From positions 2,790,001 through 2,854,000 of the forward strand of contig NZ_RJKL01000001.1 in the NCBI RefSeq assembly GCF_003751945.1: DNA of 64,000 nt, read 5' to 3'. Within the stretch, counting starts at the first letter, position 1, and each line of letters begins with the position of its first letter. The position numbers and the translations under genes were made by a program. This DNA is from Couchioplanes caeruleus. Its GTDB lineage: Bacteria > Actinomycetota > Actinomycetes > Mycobacteriales > Micromonosporaceae. Shown in pieces: positions 42,876 through 51,895 of this stretch. The notes below the pieces were generated by a model that was not told the origin of the DNA, ran no database searches, and saw only the letters and a program-made list of their open reading frames with translations.

Positions 42876-44271
42876 CGACGCTGTCCCGGGCCGCCGCGTA
42901 CTGCTCCCGGATCAACGGAACGCTGTCGGCCTCGTACACCTCGGGGCTTCCGGCCGACCACCTCGGCGGCGCGTCGCCGCCCGCGACGACCCAGGCGGCC
43001 TGGCGGGCGGCGCCGTCCGCGACGTACTCGCCCGGCGGCGGGACCAGCACCGGCAGCCCGAAGAGCGCCGGGGCGATCCGGCGGACGGCGACGCTGCGCG
43101 CGCCGCCGCCGACCAGCACCGCCCGGTGGGCGGCGGCACCCTGCGCGACCAGGGCGTCCAGCCCGTCCGCGAGCGCGCACAGCATGCCCTCGACGGCCGC
43201 CCGGGCGAGATGGGCGGGGTCGGAGGTGCGCAGGGTGAGGCCGTGGATCGCCCCGGTGGCGTCGGGCCGGTCCGGGGTGCGCTCGCCCTCCAGGTACGGG
43301 ATCAGCACCAGCCCGTCCGCCCCGGCGGGCGCCGTCAGCGCGAGCCGCGACAGCTCCGCGTGGTCGACGCCGAGCAGCCGGCCCGCCGCGTCGAGCACCC
43401 GGGCCGCGTTGAGGGTGACCACGATCGGCAGGAACCGGCCGGTGGCGTCGGCGAACCCGGCCACCGTCCCGCTCGGGTCGTCCGGAGCGACGTCGGAGGA
43501 GACGAACACCGTGCCGGAGGTGCCGATGGAGATCACGACGTCGCCGGGCAGCGCGCCGGTGCCGAGCCCCGCCGCGGCGTTGTCACCGGCTCCCGGCCCC
43601 AGCGGAGCACCGGTGGGCAGGCGTCCGGCGACGCCGGTCGGCCCGAGAACCTCGGGCGTGTGGATGCGCCGTCCGAAACCGAGCTCCAGCAGATCGGGGC
43701 GGTAAGCGTTGGTCGCGGGGGACCAGTAGAGGGTGCCGCTGGCGTCGCTGCGGTCGGTGCGCAGGGCGTCCAGGCCGGAGGCCCCGGACAGCTTCCAGGT
43801 CAGCCAGTCGTGCGGCAGGCACACCGCGGCCACCCGCTTCGCGGCCTCCGGCTCGTGGCGGGCCAGCCAACGCAGCTTGGTGAGGGTGAAGCTGGCGACC
43901 GGGACAATGCCCACCGCGTCGACCCAGGCGCGCCGGCCGGCGTCCCCACCGCCCAGGTCCTCGATCAGCTCGGCGGCGGCGCCGGCACTGCGGGTGTCGT
44001 TCCACAAAAGCGCCGGGCGGACCACCTCCCCGTCCTCATCGAGGACGACCATGCCGTGCTGCTGACCGGCCACCGAGGCGGCGGCGACGTCGTCCAGGCC
44101 GCCGGCATCCTCGACGGCCCTCCGCAGGGCGGACCACCATGCGTCGGGGTGCACCTCGGTGCCGTCGGGATGACCGGCGCGCCCCTGCCGGACCAGCTCG
44201 CCCGTCTCGGCATCGCGGATGACCACCTTGCAGGACTGCGTGGAGCTGTCGATCCCGGCGACGAGAGTCAT
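42856..44271 (-). CDS. xylB: Xylulokinase
   Basis: 471 residues of the FGGY kinase family. [24 protein letters not shown] is the N-terminal phosphate motif, followed by [42 protein letters not shown] and the ATP-binding [18 protein letters not shown]. It phosphorylates D-xylulose. It begins seven bases after xylA and overlaps the transporter gene. Confidence 0.95.
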   Translation of the reverse strand: MTLVAGIDSSTQSCKVVIRDAETGELVRQGRAGHPDGTEVHPDAWWSALRRAVEDAGGLDDVAAASVAGQQHGMVVLDEDGEVVRPALLWNDTRSAGAAAELIEDLGGGDAGRRAWVDAVGIVPVASFTLTKLRWLARHEPEAAKRVAAVCLPHDWLTWKLSGASGLDALRTDRSDASGTLYWSPATNAYRPDLLELGFGRRIHTPEVLGPTGVAGRLPTGAPLGPGAGDNAAAGLGTGALPGDVVISIGTSGTVFVSSDVAPDDPSGTVAGFADATGRFLPIVVTLNAARVLDAAGRLLGVDHAELSRLALTAPAGADGLVLIPYLEGERTPDRPDATGAIHGLTLRTSDPAHLARAAVEGMLCALADGLDALVAQGAAAHRAVLVGGGARSVAVRRIAPALFGLPVLVPPPGEYVADGAARQAAWVVAGGDAPPRWSAGSPEVYEADSVPLIREQYAAARDSVVDRADR

Positions 44272-44278
44272 GTCGTCC

Positions 44279-45454
44279 TCACGCCCGGAGCAGGTGGTCG
44301 ATGGCGAGCTGGTGGAGCTTCACGAAGCCGTAGCCCCGGGCTCCGGCTGCCTCGACGTCGAACTCGCTCTCGTCGGCGAGCAGCTCCCGGTAGGTCTCGC
44401 CCTCGTCCAAGGTCGGCCGTGCCAGCTCGAGCACCCCGGACTCGACGAGTGCGGCCTGCACCCGCGGATCCGCCCGGAATGCCTGGGCCCGCTCCTTGAG
44501 CAGCAGATACATCCGCATGTTGGCCGCGGCCGACTCCCACACCCCGGTGTGGTCCTCGGTGCGCGACGGCTTGTAGTCGAAGTGGCGGGGTCCGTCGTAC
44601 CGAGGACCGCCGCCGGGCGCGCCGTGCTCCAGCAGGTCGACCAGCGCGAAGGCGTTGAGCAGGTCGCCATGGCCGAAAACCAGGTCCTGGTCGAACTTGG
44701 GGCCGTGCTGGCCGTTCAGGTCGATGTGGAACAGCTTGCCGTGCCACAGCGCCTGGGCGACGCCGTGGGCGAAATTCAGGTTCGCCATCTGCTCGTGGCC
44801 GACCTCGGGGTTGATCCCGAACAGCTCGGGGCGCTCCAGCTCGCGCAGGAACGCGAGGGCATGCCCGGCGGTGGGCAGCAGGATGTCGCCACGCGGCTCA
44901 TTCGGCTTCGGCTCGAGGGCGAAACGCAGGCCGTAGCCCTGGTCCACCGAATACTGCGCGAGCAGGTCGAGGGCCTCACGGTAGCGGTCGAGGGCGGCGT
45001 GGACGTCCTTGGCGACGTCGTACTCGGCGCCTTCCCGGCCGCCCCAGAGCACCAGGGTCTTCGCACCCAGCTCCGCGGCGAGGTCCATGTTGCGCAGGAC
45101 CTTGCGCAGCGCATAGCGGCGGACGCCCCGGTCGTTGCTGGTGAAGCCGCCGTCCTTGAACACCGGATGGGTGAAGAGGTTGGTGGTCACCATCGGCACG
45201 ACCATGCCGGTCTGGTCGAGCGCCTTGCGGAAGCCGGCGACGATCCCGTCGCGGGAGTGCGCGTCGGACCCGAACGGCACGAGGTCGTCGTCGTGGAAGG
45301 TGATCCCGTACGCACCCAGCTCGGCGAGCCGGTGCACGGCCTCCACCGGGTCGAGCGGCCCCCGGGTCGCGTCGCCGAACGGGTCCCGGGCCTGCCACCC
45401 GATGGTCCACAGGCCGAAGGAGAACTTGTCATCGCGGGTGGGTCGGAGCGGCAC
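44279..45454 (-). CDS. xylA: Xylose isomerase
   Basis: 391 residues from a GTG at 45454 placed six bases after GGAGG; an earlier in-frame start at 45520 would add unconserved residues. It has [40 protein letters not shown] with the catalytic histidine, [27 protein letters not shown] with the metal glutamate and lysine, [22 protein letters not shown], and [10 protein letters not shown]. The match to the Actinoplanes missouriensis enzyme is close over the whole length. Interconverts D-xylose and D-xylulose. Confidence 0.97.
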   Translation of the reverse strand: MPLRPTRDDKFSFGLWTIGWQARDPFGDATRGPLDPVEAVHRLAELGAYGITFHDDDLVPFGSDAHSRDGIVAGFRKALDQTGMVVPMVTTNLFTHPVFKDGGFTSNDRGVRRYALRKVLRNMDLAAELGAKTLVLWGGREGAEYDVAKDVHAALDRYREALDLLAQYSVDQGYGLRFALEPKPNEPRGDILLPTAGHALAFLRELERPELFGINPEVGHEQMANLNFAHGVAQALWHGKLFHIDLNGQHGPKFDQDLVFGHGDLLNAFALVDLLEHGAPGGGPRYDGPRHFDYKPSRTEDHTGVWESAAANMRMYLLLKERAQAFRADPRVQAALVESGVLELARPTLDEGETYRELLADESEFDVEAAGARGYGFVKLHQLAIDHLLRA

Positions 45455-45526
45455 GGCTACCTCCACGGGGGCGAGACCGATGTGTGCGTTGCTCGCAGTA
45501 TCTCGGGCGTCGGCCGCCACGGCGAC

Positions 45527-46000
45527 TCACGCCGTACGCGCTTGCGGATCCCTTTCGGCGGTGGCCGCGGCGGCGCTGAACTCGGTGAGGCCGCGGATCA
45601 GCGACGCGCGGCCCGAGGGGCTCATCCGGCGCAGCACCTCGGCGAGGATCTCGCGGCGGGTCCGGCGGAGATCGTCCAGGAGCTGCCGCGACGACGGCGT
45701 CAGATAGAGCGCAATCTCCCGCCGGTCGACGCGGCCGGGAACGCGTTCCACCATGCCCGACGCGACGAGGCGGTCGCACAGCCGGCTCGCCGAGGAGAGG
45801 ATCATCTTGAGCTCGCCGGCCAGGCCACGCAGGTTGATGCCCTCCTGGCGCTCCACCACCAGCAGGGCGTTGAGTTGGGGCCAGGACAGCCGCGGGGTGG
45901 CCCGCTCGCGGGCGGCATCCCAGGCGGCCAGCAAGGCGGGTGCGGCGTCGTCGACCGCCGCAGCGTGGAGTGGCCCATCCGGCCCATGGTGTTCGGCCAT
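45527..46000 (-). CDS. MarR-family regulator
   Basis: 157 residues from the ATG at 46000. SWPQLNALLVVERQEGINLRGLAGELKMILSSASRLCDRLVASGMVERVPGRVDRREIALYLTPSS is a MarR winged helix. It lies 72 bases upstream of xylA on the same strand and is divergent from the phosphatase gene 50 bases away. It could control either; MarR-like genes beside SpoIIE-type phosphatases recur in actinobacteria. Confidence 0.85.
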   Translation of the reverse strand: MAEHHGPDGPLHAAAVDDAAPALLAAWDAARERATPRLSWPQLNALLVVERQEGINLRGLAGELKMILSSASRLCDRLVASGMVERVPGRVDRREIALYLTPSSRQLLDDLRRTRREILAEVLRRMSPSGRASLIRGLTEFSAAAATAERDPQARTA

Positions 46001-46049
46001 GGTGCAGCAGAGACTACCCGTACGATGCACCTGTCGAGGGGGTGAAAGC

Positions 46050-47180
46050 GTGTCAGAGCGGCTGACGGCCGTACGACGCGCCTTGGCGGACGCTCCCGCC
46101 GACCGCGTGGTGGAGTGCCTGGCCGAGGTCGTGGCCAAGGAGTACGCCGCCGGCGACCTCGACCTGCTCCTGGTCGACTATCGGCTGGCTGCCCTGCTGC
46201 CGCTGTTCGCCGGCCCGCCCGTCACGCGTCCCGGCGACCCCGCATGGCGCTCGTTCGACCATCAGGCCGAGGTCACGGCAGGGCAGGTCGCCTATCTGCC
46301 GGTGACCACGCGGGGCGAACGGCTCGGGGTGCTGCGCCGCTCCCCCGCGCCGTCCTCGGAGGTGGAGCGCGCCGAGTTGGCCGAGATCGCGACCCTGCTC
46401 GCGCACGAGCTGCAGGCGGCCGGGGCGGGCACCGACCGCTATACCGTGGCCGCGCGCACGCGCCGGCTGACCCTGGCGGCGGAGATGCAGTGGGAGTTGC
46501 TGCCCGGACGGTGCCGCGTCGGGCGCGAGTTCAGCCTGGCGGGCCAGCTCGAGCCGGCGTACGCCGTACGCGGCGACGGTTTCGACTGGTCCGAGTACGA
46601 GGGCAGGGTCTTCCTGACGGTGCTGAACGGCATGGGCGAGGGCGTGAGCGCCGCGCTCCTGACCTCGCTGGCCGTGCACGCCCTGCGTAACGCCCGCCGG
46701 GCCGGGCTCTGCCTGGCGGATCAGGCCGCCCTCGCCGACCAGGCGATCTTCGCCCAGCACCGCGGCGAGGCGCACGTGGAGGCGCTCCTGCTGGAGCTGG
46801 ACCCGCTCTCCGGCGAACTGACGATGGTCGACACCGGTTCGCCCCGGCTGATGGTGTTGCGTGCCGGAGAGGTCCTGGACCATCCGCTGGGGGCGCAGTT
46901 CCCGCTCGGCATGTTCGAGACGTCGGACTACGTCACCCGCACACTGCGGCTGTCCCCGGGCGATCGCCTCATCGTCGTCAGTGACGGGATATCGGACGCT
47001 GCCGGGCACACCGGGCGGTACGGCGACGCGGCGCTGCACCGTTTCGTGCGGCGGACCGCGGCGCTGGCACCGCTGCAGGCGGTGCGCTCGCTCCTGGGCG
47101 ATCTGCGGGCCTTCGTGAGCGGGGACCTCGAGGACGACGCGGTCGCCGTCTGCCTCGACTGGACCGGCCCCCGGCACTGA
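46050..47180 (+). CDS. SpoIIE-type PP2C serine/threonine phosphatase
   Basis: 376 residues from a GTG behind GAGGGGGTGAAAGC. The first 150 residues are GAF-like (LLLVDYRLAALLPLF...AEVTAGQVAYLPV...LGVLRRS). The phosphatase domain has LAAEMQWELLP, AVRGDGFDWSEYEGRVFLTVLNGMGEGVSAALLTS, EALLLELDPLSGELTMVDTGSPRLMVLR and LIVVSDGISDA, with the metal aspartates in DGFD, NGMGEG (asparagine in place of the usual aspartate) and SDG. Such proteins dephosphorylate anti-sigma factor antagonists. No antagonist gene is adjacent. Confidence 0.87.
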   Translation: MSERLTAVRRALADAPADRVVECLAEVVAKEYAAGDLDLLLVDYRLAALLPLFAGPPVTRPGDPAWRSFDHQAEVTAGQVAYLPVTTRGERLGVLRRSPAPSSEVERAELAEIATLLAHELQAAGAGTDRYTVAARTRRLTLAAEMQWELLPGRCRVGREFSLAGQLEPAYAVRGDGFDWSEYEGRVFLTVLNGMGEGVSAALLTSLAVHALRNARRAGLCLADQAALADQAIFAQHRGEAHVEALLLELDPLSGELTMVDTGSPRLMVLRAGEVLDHPLGAQFPLGMFETSDYVTRTLRLSPGDRLIVVSDGISDAAGHTGRYGDAALHRFVRRTAALAPLQAVRSLLGDLRAFVSGDLEDDAVAVCLDWTGPRH

Positions 47181-47183
47181 GAG

Positions 47184-47213
47184 GCCGCCCCGCCCCTGGT
47201 GGGGCGGAGCGGC
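47184..47213 (+). terminator. Terminator hairpin after the phosphatase
   Basis: GCCGCCCCGCCCC and GGGGCGGAGCGGC pair with one mismatch around TGGT, just after the stop codon. Confidence 0.65.
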
Positions 47214-47290
47214 TTCTGCGCTCTTACCGGCGGCCTTCTGCGCTCTGGCCGGTTGCGGCTTCTACAGTCCGCCCAGCGGCGCCTTCTGCG
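47214..47290. repeat. Degenerate repeats GCxTTCTGCGxTC
   Basis: Three or four diverged copies of CTTCTGCG(G/C)TC with a spacing of about 25-30 bp fill the space before the VWA gene stop. They continue the pattern of repeats at gene ends. Confidence 0.55.
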
Positions 47291-47296
47291 GTCCGG

Positions 47297-49063
47297 TCAG
47301 CGGGCGCCGTTGCGGGACGAGATCGCCTCGAGGAAGATCTCCGAGATCTTCGCCGGGTCGGGGGCGACGAAGACTCCGCCGCCGGTCGCGGCCGTGATCG
47401 CCTCGAGCTCGTCGGCGTCGACCCCGGTGCCGATGCCGATGATCACCATGCGGATCGGCTTCTCGGGTTTGACGATCTTCTTGAGCTCGGCGATCAGCGT
47501 CTCCCGCGAGATGCCGTTCGCGTTCTCGTTCTTGCCGTCGGTGAAGAGCAGGACCGAGTTGACCTTGCCCTGGACCCAGTTCTCCTGCATCTCCTTGTAC
47601 GCGGCCAGCGTCGTGTCGTACAGGCCGGTGTTGCCGCCCTCCTTGGGCACGATCTCGGAGACCGACGCCTGCACCTTCGCCCGTCCGGAGGTCAGCGGCG
47701 TGATCGGCACGACCTCCTTGTAGGGCTTGTCGCCGTCCATCTCGGTGGAGAAGACCCAGGTGCCGACTTCCCACTTGTCGTCGAAGAGGGTGAGACCCTG
47801 GACGGCGGCGGCTCGGGTCACGGCGGCCCGGTCGAGGTTGCCGGCCGTGGGCACCTTCGTCTTCATCGAGCCCGACACGTCGAAGACGGCGAGCACCCGG
47901 CCCGGCAGCGTGATGGCGGTCCAACTGCCCAGCACCCGGTTGATCGCGCTGGCGTCGATGCCCGACGCGGCGCTGCCCTCGGTGCCGGTCGACGGAGCCG
48001 TGGCCCCCGGGGTGGCCTGCGGCGCGCCGGTGGGAGCGGCGAAGCCGGCGCCCACGGTGCCGTCCGGCGCCCGGAGCCCGACCTTGGCGAGCTCGTTCTT
48101 GAAGCCCGGCTGCTCCAGCGCCTCGCGCAGGCCCGTGGCGGCCGCCGCCTTGGTGAGGTCGACCCCGGGCATGACCAGGTAGGGATAGTCCAGCGACGGC
48201 GGCTGCGGGTTCAGGTAGAGCGCGGCGAGCGGCACCGGCGGCTTGTCCGCGTTGTACGCCACGACGTCCTCCTCGGACAGCGGCGCCGCGCTGATGCCGG
48301 TGGCCAGGTCGGTCGCGTCTGCCGAGCGGGGGAACTTCTGGAGCAGGTCCTCGCGCAGCGACGAGCTGCCGGCCGCGAGGGCCCGCATCGCGCCGACCTG
48401 CTGGGCCTTGGCTTCCACACCGCCGCCGGTGCCGGCGGCGGCGGCCAGGGCGAGCAGACCGGCCAGGCCGGCGGCGTCCCGGGTCGGGTCGACGATGCCG
48501 GTCCGCAGCGCGTTTCCGGTCGTCATCTTCTTGAGCAGGTCGTTCCAGCCGAGCTTGCGGTCGGGCCAGCCGACGGTCTGCGCGACGGGAACCGGCATGG
48601 CGACGACCACCGGGCTGGTGGCGACCGACTTGCCGTCGGTCGGCCGGAAGCCGGAGGCGTCCGAGCGCAGGCGCAGGAGCCACGTCGTGGAGTCGGCGAT
48701 CCAGACGTCCGGCACGGTGTCCTTGCCGCCGGCACCGAGGCCGGTGAGCGTGGCGCCGTGCTTCTGCCCGATCGTCGAGGCCATGGTGCTCGAATTGGCA
48801 CCGGTGACCGTCACGGCGACGCAGGTGCCGTTGACCTGGGCGCCTCCGGTGGTCCACTGCTGCGCGGCCCGCTCCACGGCGGGCGCTATCTCGGTCGCGG
48901 CGGCGACGTTGAGCTTGATCTGACCCGAGCAGCCGTCGTCGGCGAGCTTCTGGTAGCCAAGCCAGGTCCCGGCGAGGACTACAACGATCGCCATCGCAGA
49001 CGCGACGACGCCGGCTCCTCGGAGCGTGAAATTTCTGCGATGGCGGCCTGACACGCGCTCCAT
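47297..49063 (-). CDS. Membrane-anchored substrate-binding-like plus VWA domain protein
   Basis: 588 residues from the ATG at 49063. An N-terminal TM/signal anchor (VVASAMAIVVVLAGTWLGYQ) precedes a periplasmic-binding-like domain (KLNVAAATEIAPAVERAAQQW...CVAVTVTGANSSTMASTIGQ). The C-terminal von Willebrand factor A domain has a perfect MIDAS start, VFDVSGSMKTK, with VLLFTDGKNEN and IGIGTGVD further on. The linker is Ala/Thr/Pro-rich. Proteins of this layout occur throughout actinobacteria, with the ligand undetermined. Confidence 0.87.
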   Translation of the reverse strand: MERVSGRHRRNFTLRGAGVVASAMAIVVVLAGTWLGYQKLADDGCSGQIKLNVAAATEIAPAVERAAQQWTTGGAQVNGTCVAVTVTGANSSTMASTIGQKHGATLTGLGAGGKDTVPDVWIADSTTWLLRLRSDASGFRPTDGKSVATSPVVVAMPVPVAQTVGWPDRKLGWNDLLKKMTTGNALRTGIVDPTRDAAGLAGLLALAAAAGTGGGVEAKAQQVGAMRALAAGSSSLREDLLQKFPRSADATDLATGISAAPLSEEDVVAYNADKPPVPLAALYLNPQPPSLDYPYLVMPGVDLTKAAAATGLREALEQPGFKNELAKVGLRAPDGTVGAGFAAPTGAPQATPGATAPSTGTEGSAASGIDASAINRVLGSWTAITLPGRVLAVFDVSGSMKTKVPTAGNLDRAAVTRAAAVQGLTLFDDKWEVGTWVFSTEMDGDKPYKEVVPITPLTSGRAKVQASVSEIVPKEGGNTGLYDTTLAAYKEMQENWVQGKVNSVLLFTDGKNENANGISRETLIAELKKIVKPEKPIRMVIIGIGTGVDADELEAITAATGGGVFVAPDPAKISEIFLEAISSRNGAR

Positions 49064-49253
49064 ACTGCGCATCTGCTGGGCCGAATGCCATATACGTTCG
49101 GACGAAACTTACTCGGATTGGAAATTCCGAATACTCAATTAACTCAGCGTGGTGTTGCCATCTCGGTGCGTGGCGGCACCCTCGTCGGCCTTGCCGTTTA
49201 TTCCCCGAAGATCACGACACTCCGGCGGTGTCCGGCTCCTTCCCTGGAATCCC

Positions 49254-50411
49254 TTACGCCGCCGGGGCCGGCGCCCACCGCAGGAGACAGGTCGGACTGC
49301 CCCCGGAAACCGGCTCGCCCTCCGGATGCGGAATGCCGGAGTCGGGATCGATCCGGAATCCCGTCACGGAATGTGAACGCTCATTTGCTACATATAGGTG
49401 ATCGGCCAGCAGCGCGAGGTGCCGCGGCCCCTTGCCGCCGGTCGCCACCTCGGCCACGAGGGTGCCGCCGTCGGGCTCCCACGCGAAGACCGAGACGGTA
49501 TCGGGGCCGCGGTTGGCGACATACACGAAGCGGCCGTCGCGACCGGCGACCAGCTCGGACGGCTCATTCCGCCGGCCGCCGCCCGCCTTCTCGTCCGCGG
49601 CGCCCACCTGCCCCTCCTCGGCGCTCGCCTTCTCAAAGGCGGCGCTCGCCTTCTCGGACGCGGCGCTCGCCTTCTCGGACGCGGCGCTCGCCGGGCAGGC
49701 GCCGGCGCGCTCCAGGGCGCCGCTGGCGCCGGGCCGGAACCAGGTCAGGTCCGCGGCCAGCTCGCCGACCACCAGCAGCGCACCGTCCCTCGTCCGCAGC
49801 AGATGGCGGGGACCGGTGCCGGGCTCCGCGACGGCCGCCGCCCCGACCAGCGTGAGCCGGCCCGAGATCGGGTCCAGCCGGGTGTGCCACACCCGGTCCG
49901 AGCCGAGATCGCAGACGAGGACGTCCGGACCGTTCGGATCGGGCGCGACCATGTGCGCGTGCGGGCCTTCCTGCCGGTCGGCGACCGGGCCCTTGCCGTC
50001 GAGGTTCAGCAGGTCGGAGCGCTCGCCCGGCACGCCGTCGGCCTCCAGCGGGTGCACGGCCACATCCCCGCTGGCGTAGTTGGCGACCAGCAGATGACGG
50101 CCGTCCGAGGACACTGCGAGATGGCAGGGAGCCGAACCACCGGTTGACTGCACGGCCAGTGGAGAGAGGGAGCCGTCCCCGGCGACGGCGAAGGCGCTGA
50201 CCGTGCCGGAGTCCAGTTCGTTGACCGCATACAGCACCGGCAGCGTGGGGTGTTGCGCCAGGAAGGACGGCGACGGGGTCCGGGCGGCGACGCCCAGCCG
50301 GGTGAGGGAGCCGGTCACACCGTCGCGGCGCAACAGGACGATGCCCTCGCCCTCACCTCCGGTCTCGCCCGTGTAACAGCCGAGGAACACGAATTCGTCG
50401 TTCGCACCCAT
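49254..50411 (-). CDS. Lactonase-family seven-bladed beta-propeller protein
   Basis: 385 residues from the ATG at 50411. Repeated strand pairs carry the YbhE/lactonase motifs: FVFLGCYTGETGGEGEG, PSFLAQHPTLPVLYAVNEL, APCHLAVSSDGRHLLVANYASGDVAVHPL, HAHMVAPDPNGPDVLVCDLGSDRVW and FVYVANRGPDTVSVFAWE. An insert of three seven-residue repeats (EKASAAS-like) interrupts the propeller about two thirds of the way along. Some relatives hydrolyse 6-phosphogluconolactone; the activity here is not certain. Confidence 0.88.
   Translation of the reverse strand: MGANDEFVFLGCYTGETGGEGEGIVLLRRDGVTGSLTRLGVAARTPSPSFLAQHPTLPVLYAVNELDSGTVSAFAVAGDGSLSPLAVQSTGGSAPCHLAVSSDGRHLLVANYASGDVAVHPLEADGVPGERSDLLNLDGKGPVADRQEGPHAHMVAPDPNGPDVLVCDLGSDRVWHTRLDPISGRLTLVGAAAVAEPGTGPRHLLRTRDGALLVVGELAADLTWFRPGASGALERAGACPASAASEKASAASEKASAAFEKASAEEGQVGAADEKAGGGRRNEPSELVAGRDGRFVYVANRGPDTVSVFAWEPDGGTLVAEVATGGKGPRHLALLADHLYVANERSHSVTGFRIDPDSGIPHPEGEPVSGGSPTCLLRWAPAPAA
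49620..49682. repeat. 21-bp tandem repeat in the lactonase gene, three copies
   Basis: Units of GGCGCTCGCCTTCTCGGACGC at 49620, 49641 and 49662, the first with AAAGGC at its end. They encode the SEKASAA-like heptapeptides. Confidence 0.92.
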
Positions 50412-50525
50412 ACCCCGATCCCACCACAATCGAGCCGTGGCCGCCCGGAGCCTGTGGACAACCAGCGCCGGCACGGCGGGAAGGTCGGCACAGCGGGATG
50501 GACGCCGTCCCGGCGCGGCGGGTTG

Positions 50526-51122
50526 TCAGCGGGAGCCGGCCGAGGCTAGCTGGCGGCGGGCCACGTACTCGACCAGCTCGATGAGGACGTTGCGGGCGGC
50601 GAGCGGTTCGCGGGCGTCGAACTCCACCACCGGCACGTCCGGGTCGAGGTCGAGGGCGCGGCTCACCGCGTCCGTGCCGAACCGGCGCTCGTCGAAGCAG
50701 TTCACCGCCACCACGAACGGCGTGCCGCGCTGCTCGAAGTAGTCGATGGACGGGAAGCAGTCCGCGAGCCGGCGGGTGTCGGCCAGCACCACCGCGCCCA
50801 GCGCGCCCTGGGACAGCTCGTCCCAGAGGAACCAGAAGCGGTCCTGGCCCGGCGTGCCGAACAGGTAGAGCTGCAGGTCGTCGGTGATGGTGATGCGACC
50901 GAAGTCCATCGTCACCGTCGTGGTGCGCTTGGCCTCCACGCCGGAGGTGTCGTCGGCGCCCTCGGCACCGGTGAGCACCTCCTCGGTCTGCAGCGGCCGG
51001 ATCTCGCTGACCGAGCCGACCATCGTGGTCTTGCCCGCACCGAAGCCGCCGGCGATGAGGATCTTGAGCGCGACCGGGATGCGCGAGCGCGCGCCGTCAC
51101 GGTCAGAGCGCACGGAGTCCAT
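50526..51122 (-). CDS. Conservon small GTPase-like protein (CvnD type)
   Basis: 198 residues. ILIAGGFGAGKTTMVGSVSEI is the P-loop, TVTMDFGRI covers the switch I region, LFGTPGQDRFWFLWDELSQGALGAVVLADTRR the switch II (Walker B) region and VVAVNCFDER the base-recognition strand. This MglA/Ras-like fold, placed last in the four-gene kinase-roadblock-DUF742 order, is the conservon D product. Its start overlaps the DUF742 gene by 20 bases. It should switch between nucleotide states under control of the roadblock partner. Confidence 0.9.
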   Translation of the reverse strand: MDSVRSDRDGARSRIPVALKILIAGGFGAGKTTMVGSVSEIRPLQTEEVLTGAEGADDTSGVEAKRTTTVTMDFGRITITDDLQLYLFGTPGQDRFWFLWDELSQGALGAVVLADTRRLADCFPSIDYFEQRGTPFVVAVNCFDERRFGTDAVSRALDLDPDVPVVEFDAREPLAARNVLIELVEYVARRQLASAGSR

Positions 51123-51489
51123 TGACAACCGCCTTGAGTACGTCGACGTCATGCGGCTGGGAGGCCGCGGGAGGCTCGTAGAGCGAGATCAGTCCCGCCG
51201 AGCGTAGATCACCCAGCAGGACCCGGACGACCCCGAGGGAGAGGTCCAGTTTGGAGGCTAGCTCCACGACGGACGTGGGCTCCCACGCCGCGCCGACGAT
51301 TGCATGATGCTCCGGCGGCAGCGTCGGTGGTGGAGGCGCGCCGGGCATGGTCGCCACCACGAACGCGACGAGGTCGAATTCGTCGCCGGCGGGTGCCACC
51401 CGGCCCTGGGTCATCGCGTACGGCCGCACGACCGGCCCCGCGTCGTGGTCCAGCCAGTCGTGCGGCGCGCGCCTCGGATCAGCGGGCAT
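51103..51489 (-). CDS. DUF742 conservon protein (CvnC type)
   Basis: 128 residues. VRPYAMTQGRVAPAGDEFDLVAFVVA, then HHAIVGAAWEPTSVVELASKLDLSLGVVRVLLGDLRSAGLISLYEPPA is the DUF742 winged helix. It overlaps its neighbours on both sides (11 and 20 bases). Probably an adaptor between the roadblock protein and the GTPase. Confidence 0.92.
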   Translation of the reverse strand: MPADPRRAPHDWLDHDAGPVVRPYAMTQGRVAPAGDEFDLVAFVVATMPGAPPPPTLPPEHHAIVGAAWEPTSVVELASKLDLSLGVVRVLLGDLRSAGLISLYEPPAASQPHDVDVLKAVVNGLRAL

Positions 51490-51895
51490 CGGACCCGGGC
51501 AGCCGCTCCGGCGCGTCCATCGTCTGGCCCACCCGGATGACCAGCATCGCCATCTCGTAGGCGATCAGCCCGAGGTCCGCGTCGCTACCCGCGACGACGG
51601 CGAGGCAGGCGCCCTGCCCGGCGGCCGTGACGAAGAGGAAGGCGTCCTCCATCTCGACCACGGTCTGGCGTACGGGGCCGGCGCGGAAGTGCCGGCTCGC
51701 GCCCTTGGCGAGGCTCTGGAACCCGGCGGCCATCGCCGACAGGTGCTCGGCGTCCTCCCGGCCCATGCCGGCCGACGCGCCCAGCATGAGCCCGTCGGCG
51801 GAGAGGACCACCGCCTGCCGCGCCGACGGCACCCGCTCGACGAGTTCGTCGAGGAGCCAGGTGAGGTTGGCGCTCTGGTTCGTCGTCTGTGCCAC
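51479..51895 (-). CDS. Roadblock/LC7 conservon protein (CvnB type)
   Basis: 138 residues from a GTG directly after the kinase TAA. NLTWLLDELVERVPSARQAVVLSADGLMLGASAGM, QTVVEMEDAFLFVTAAGQGACLAVVAGSDADLGLIAYEMAMLV is a roadblock/LC7 fold, known to act as a GTPase-regulating partner of MglA-like proteins. Confidence 0.93.
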   Translation of the reverse strand: MAQTTNQSANLTWLLDELVERVPSARQAVVLSADGLMLGASAGMGREDAEHLSAMAAGFQSLAKGASRHFRAGPVRQTVVEMEDAFLFVTAAGQGACLAVVAGSDADLGLIAYEMAMLVIRVGQTMDAPERLPGSDAR

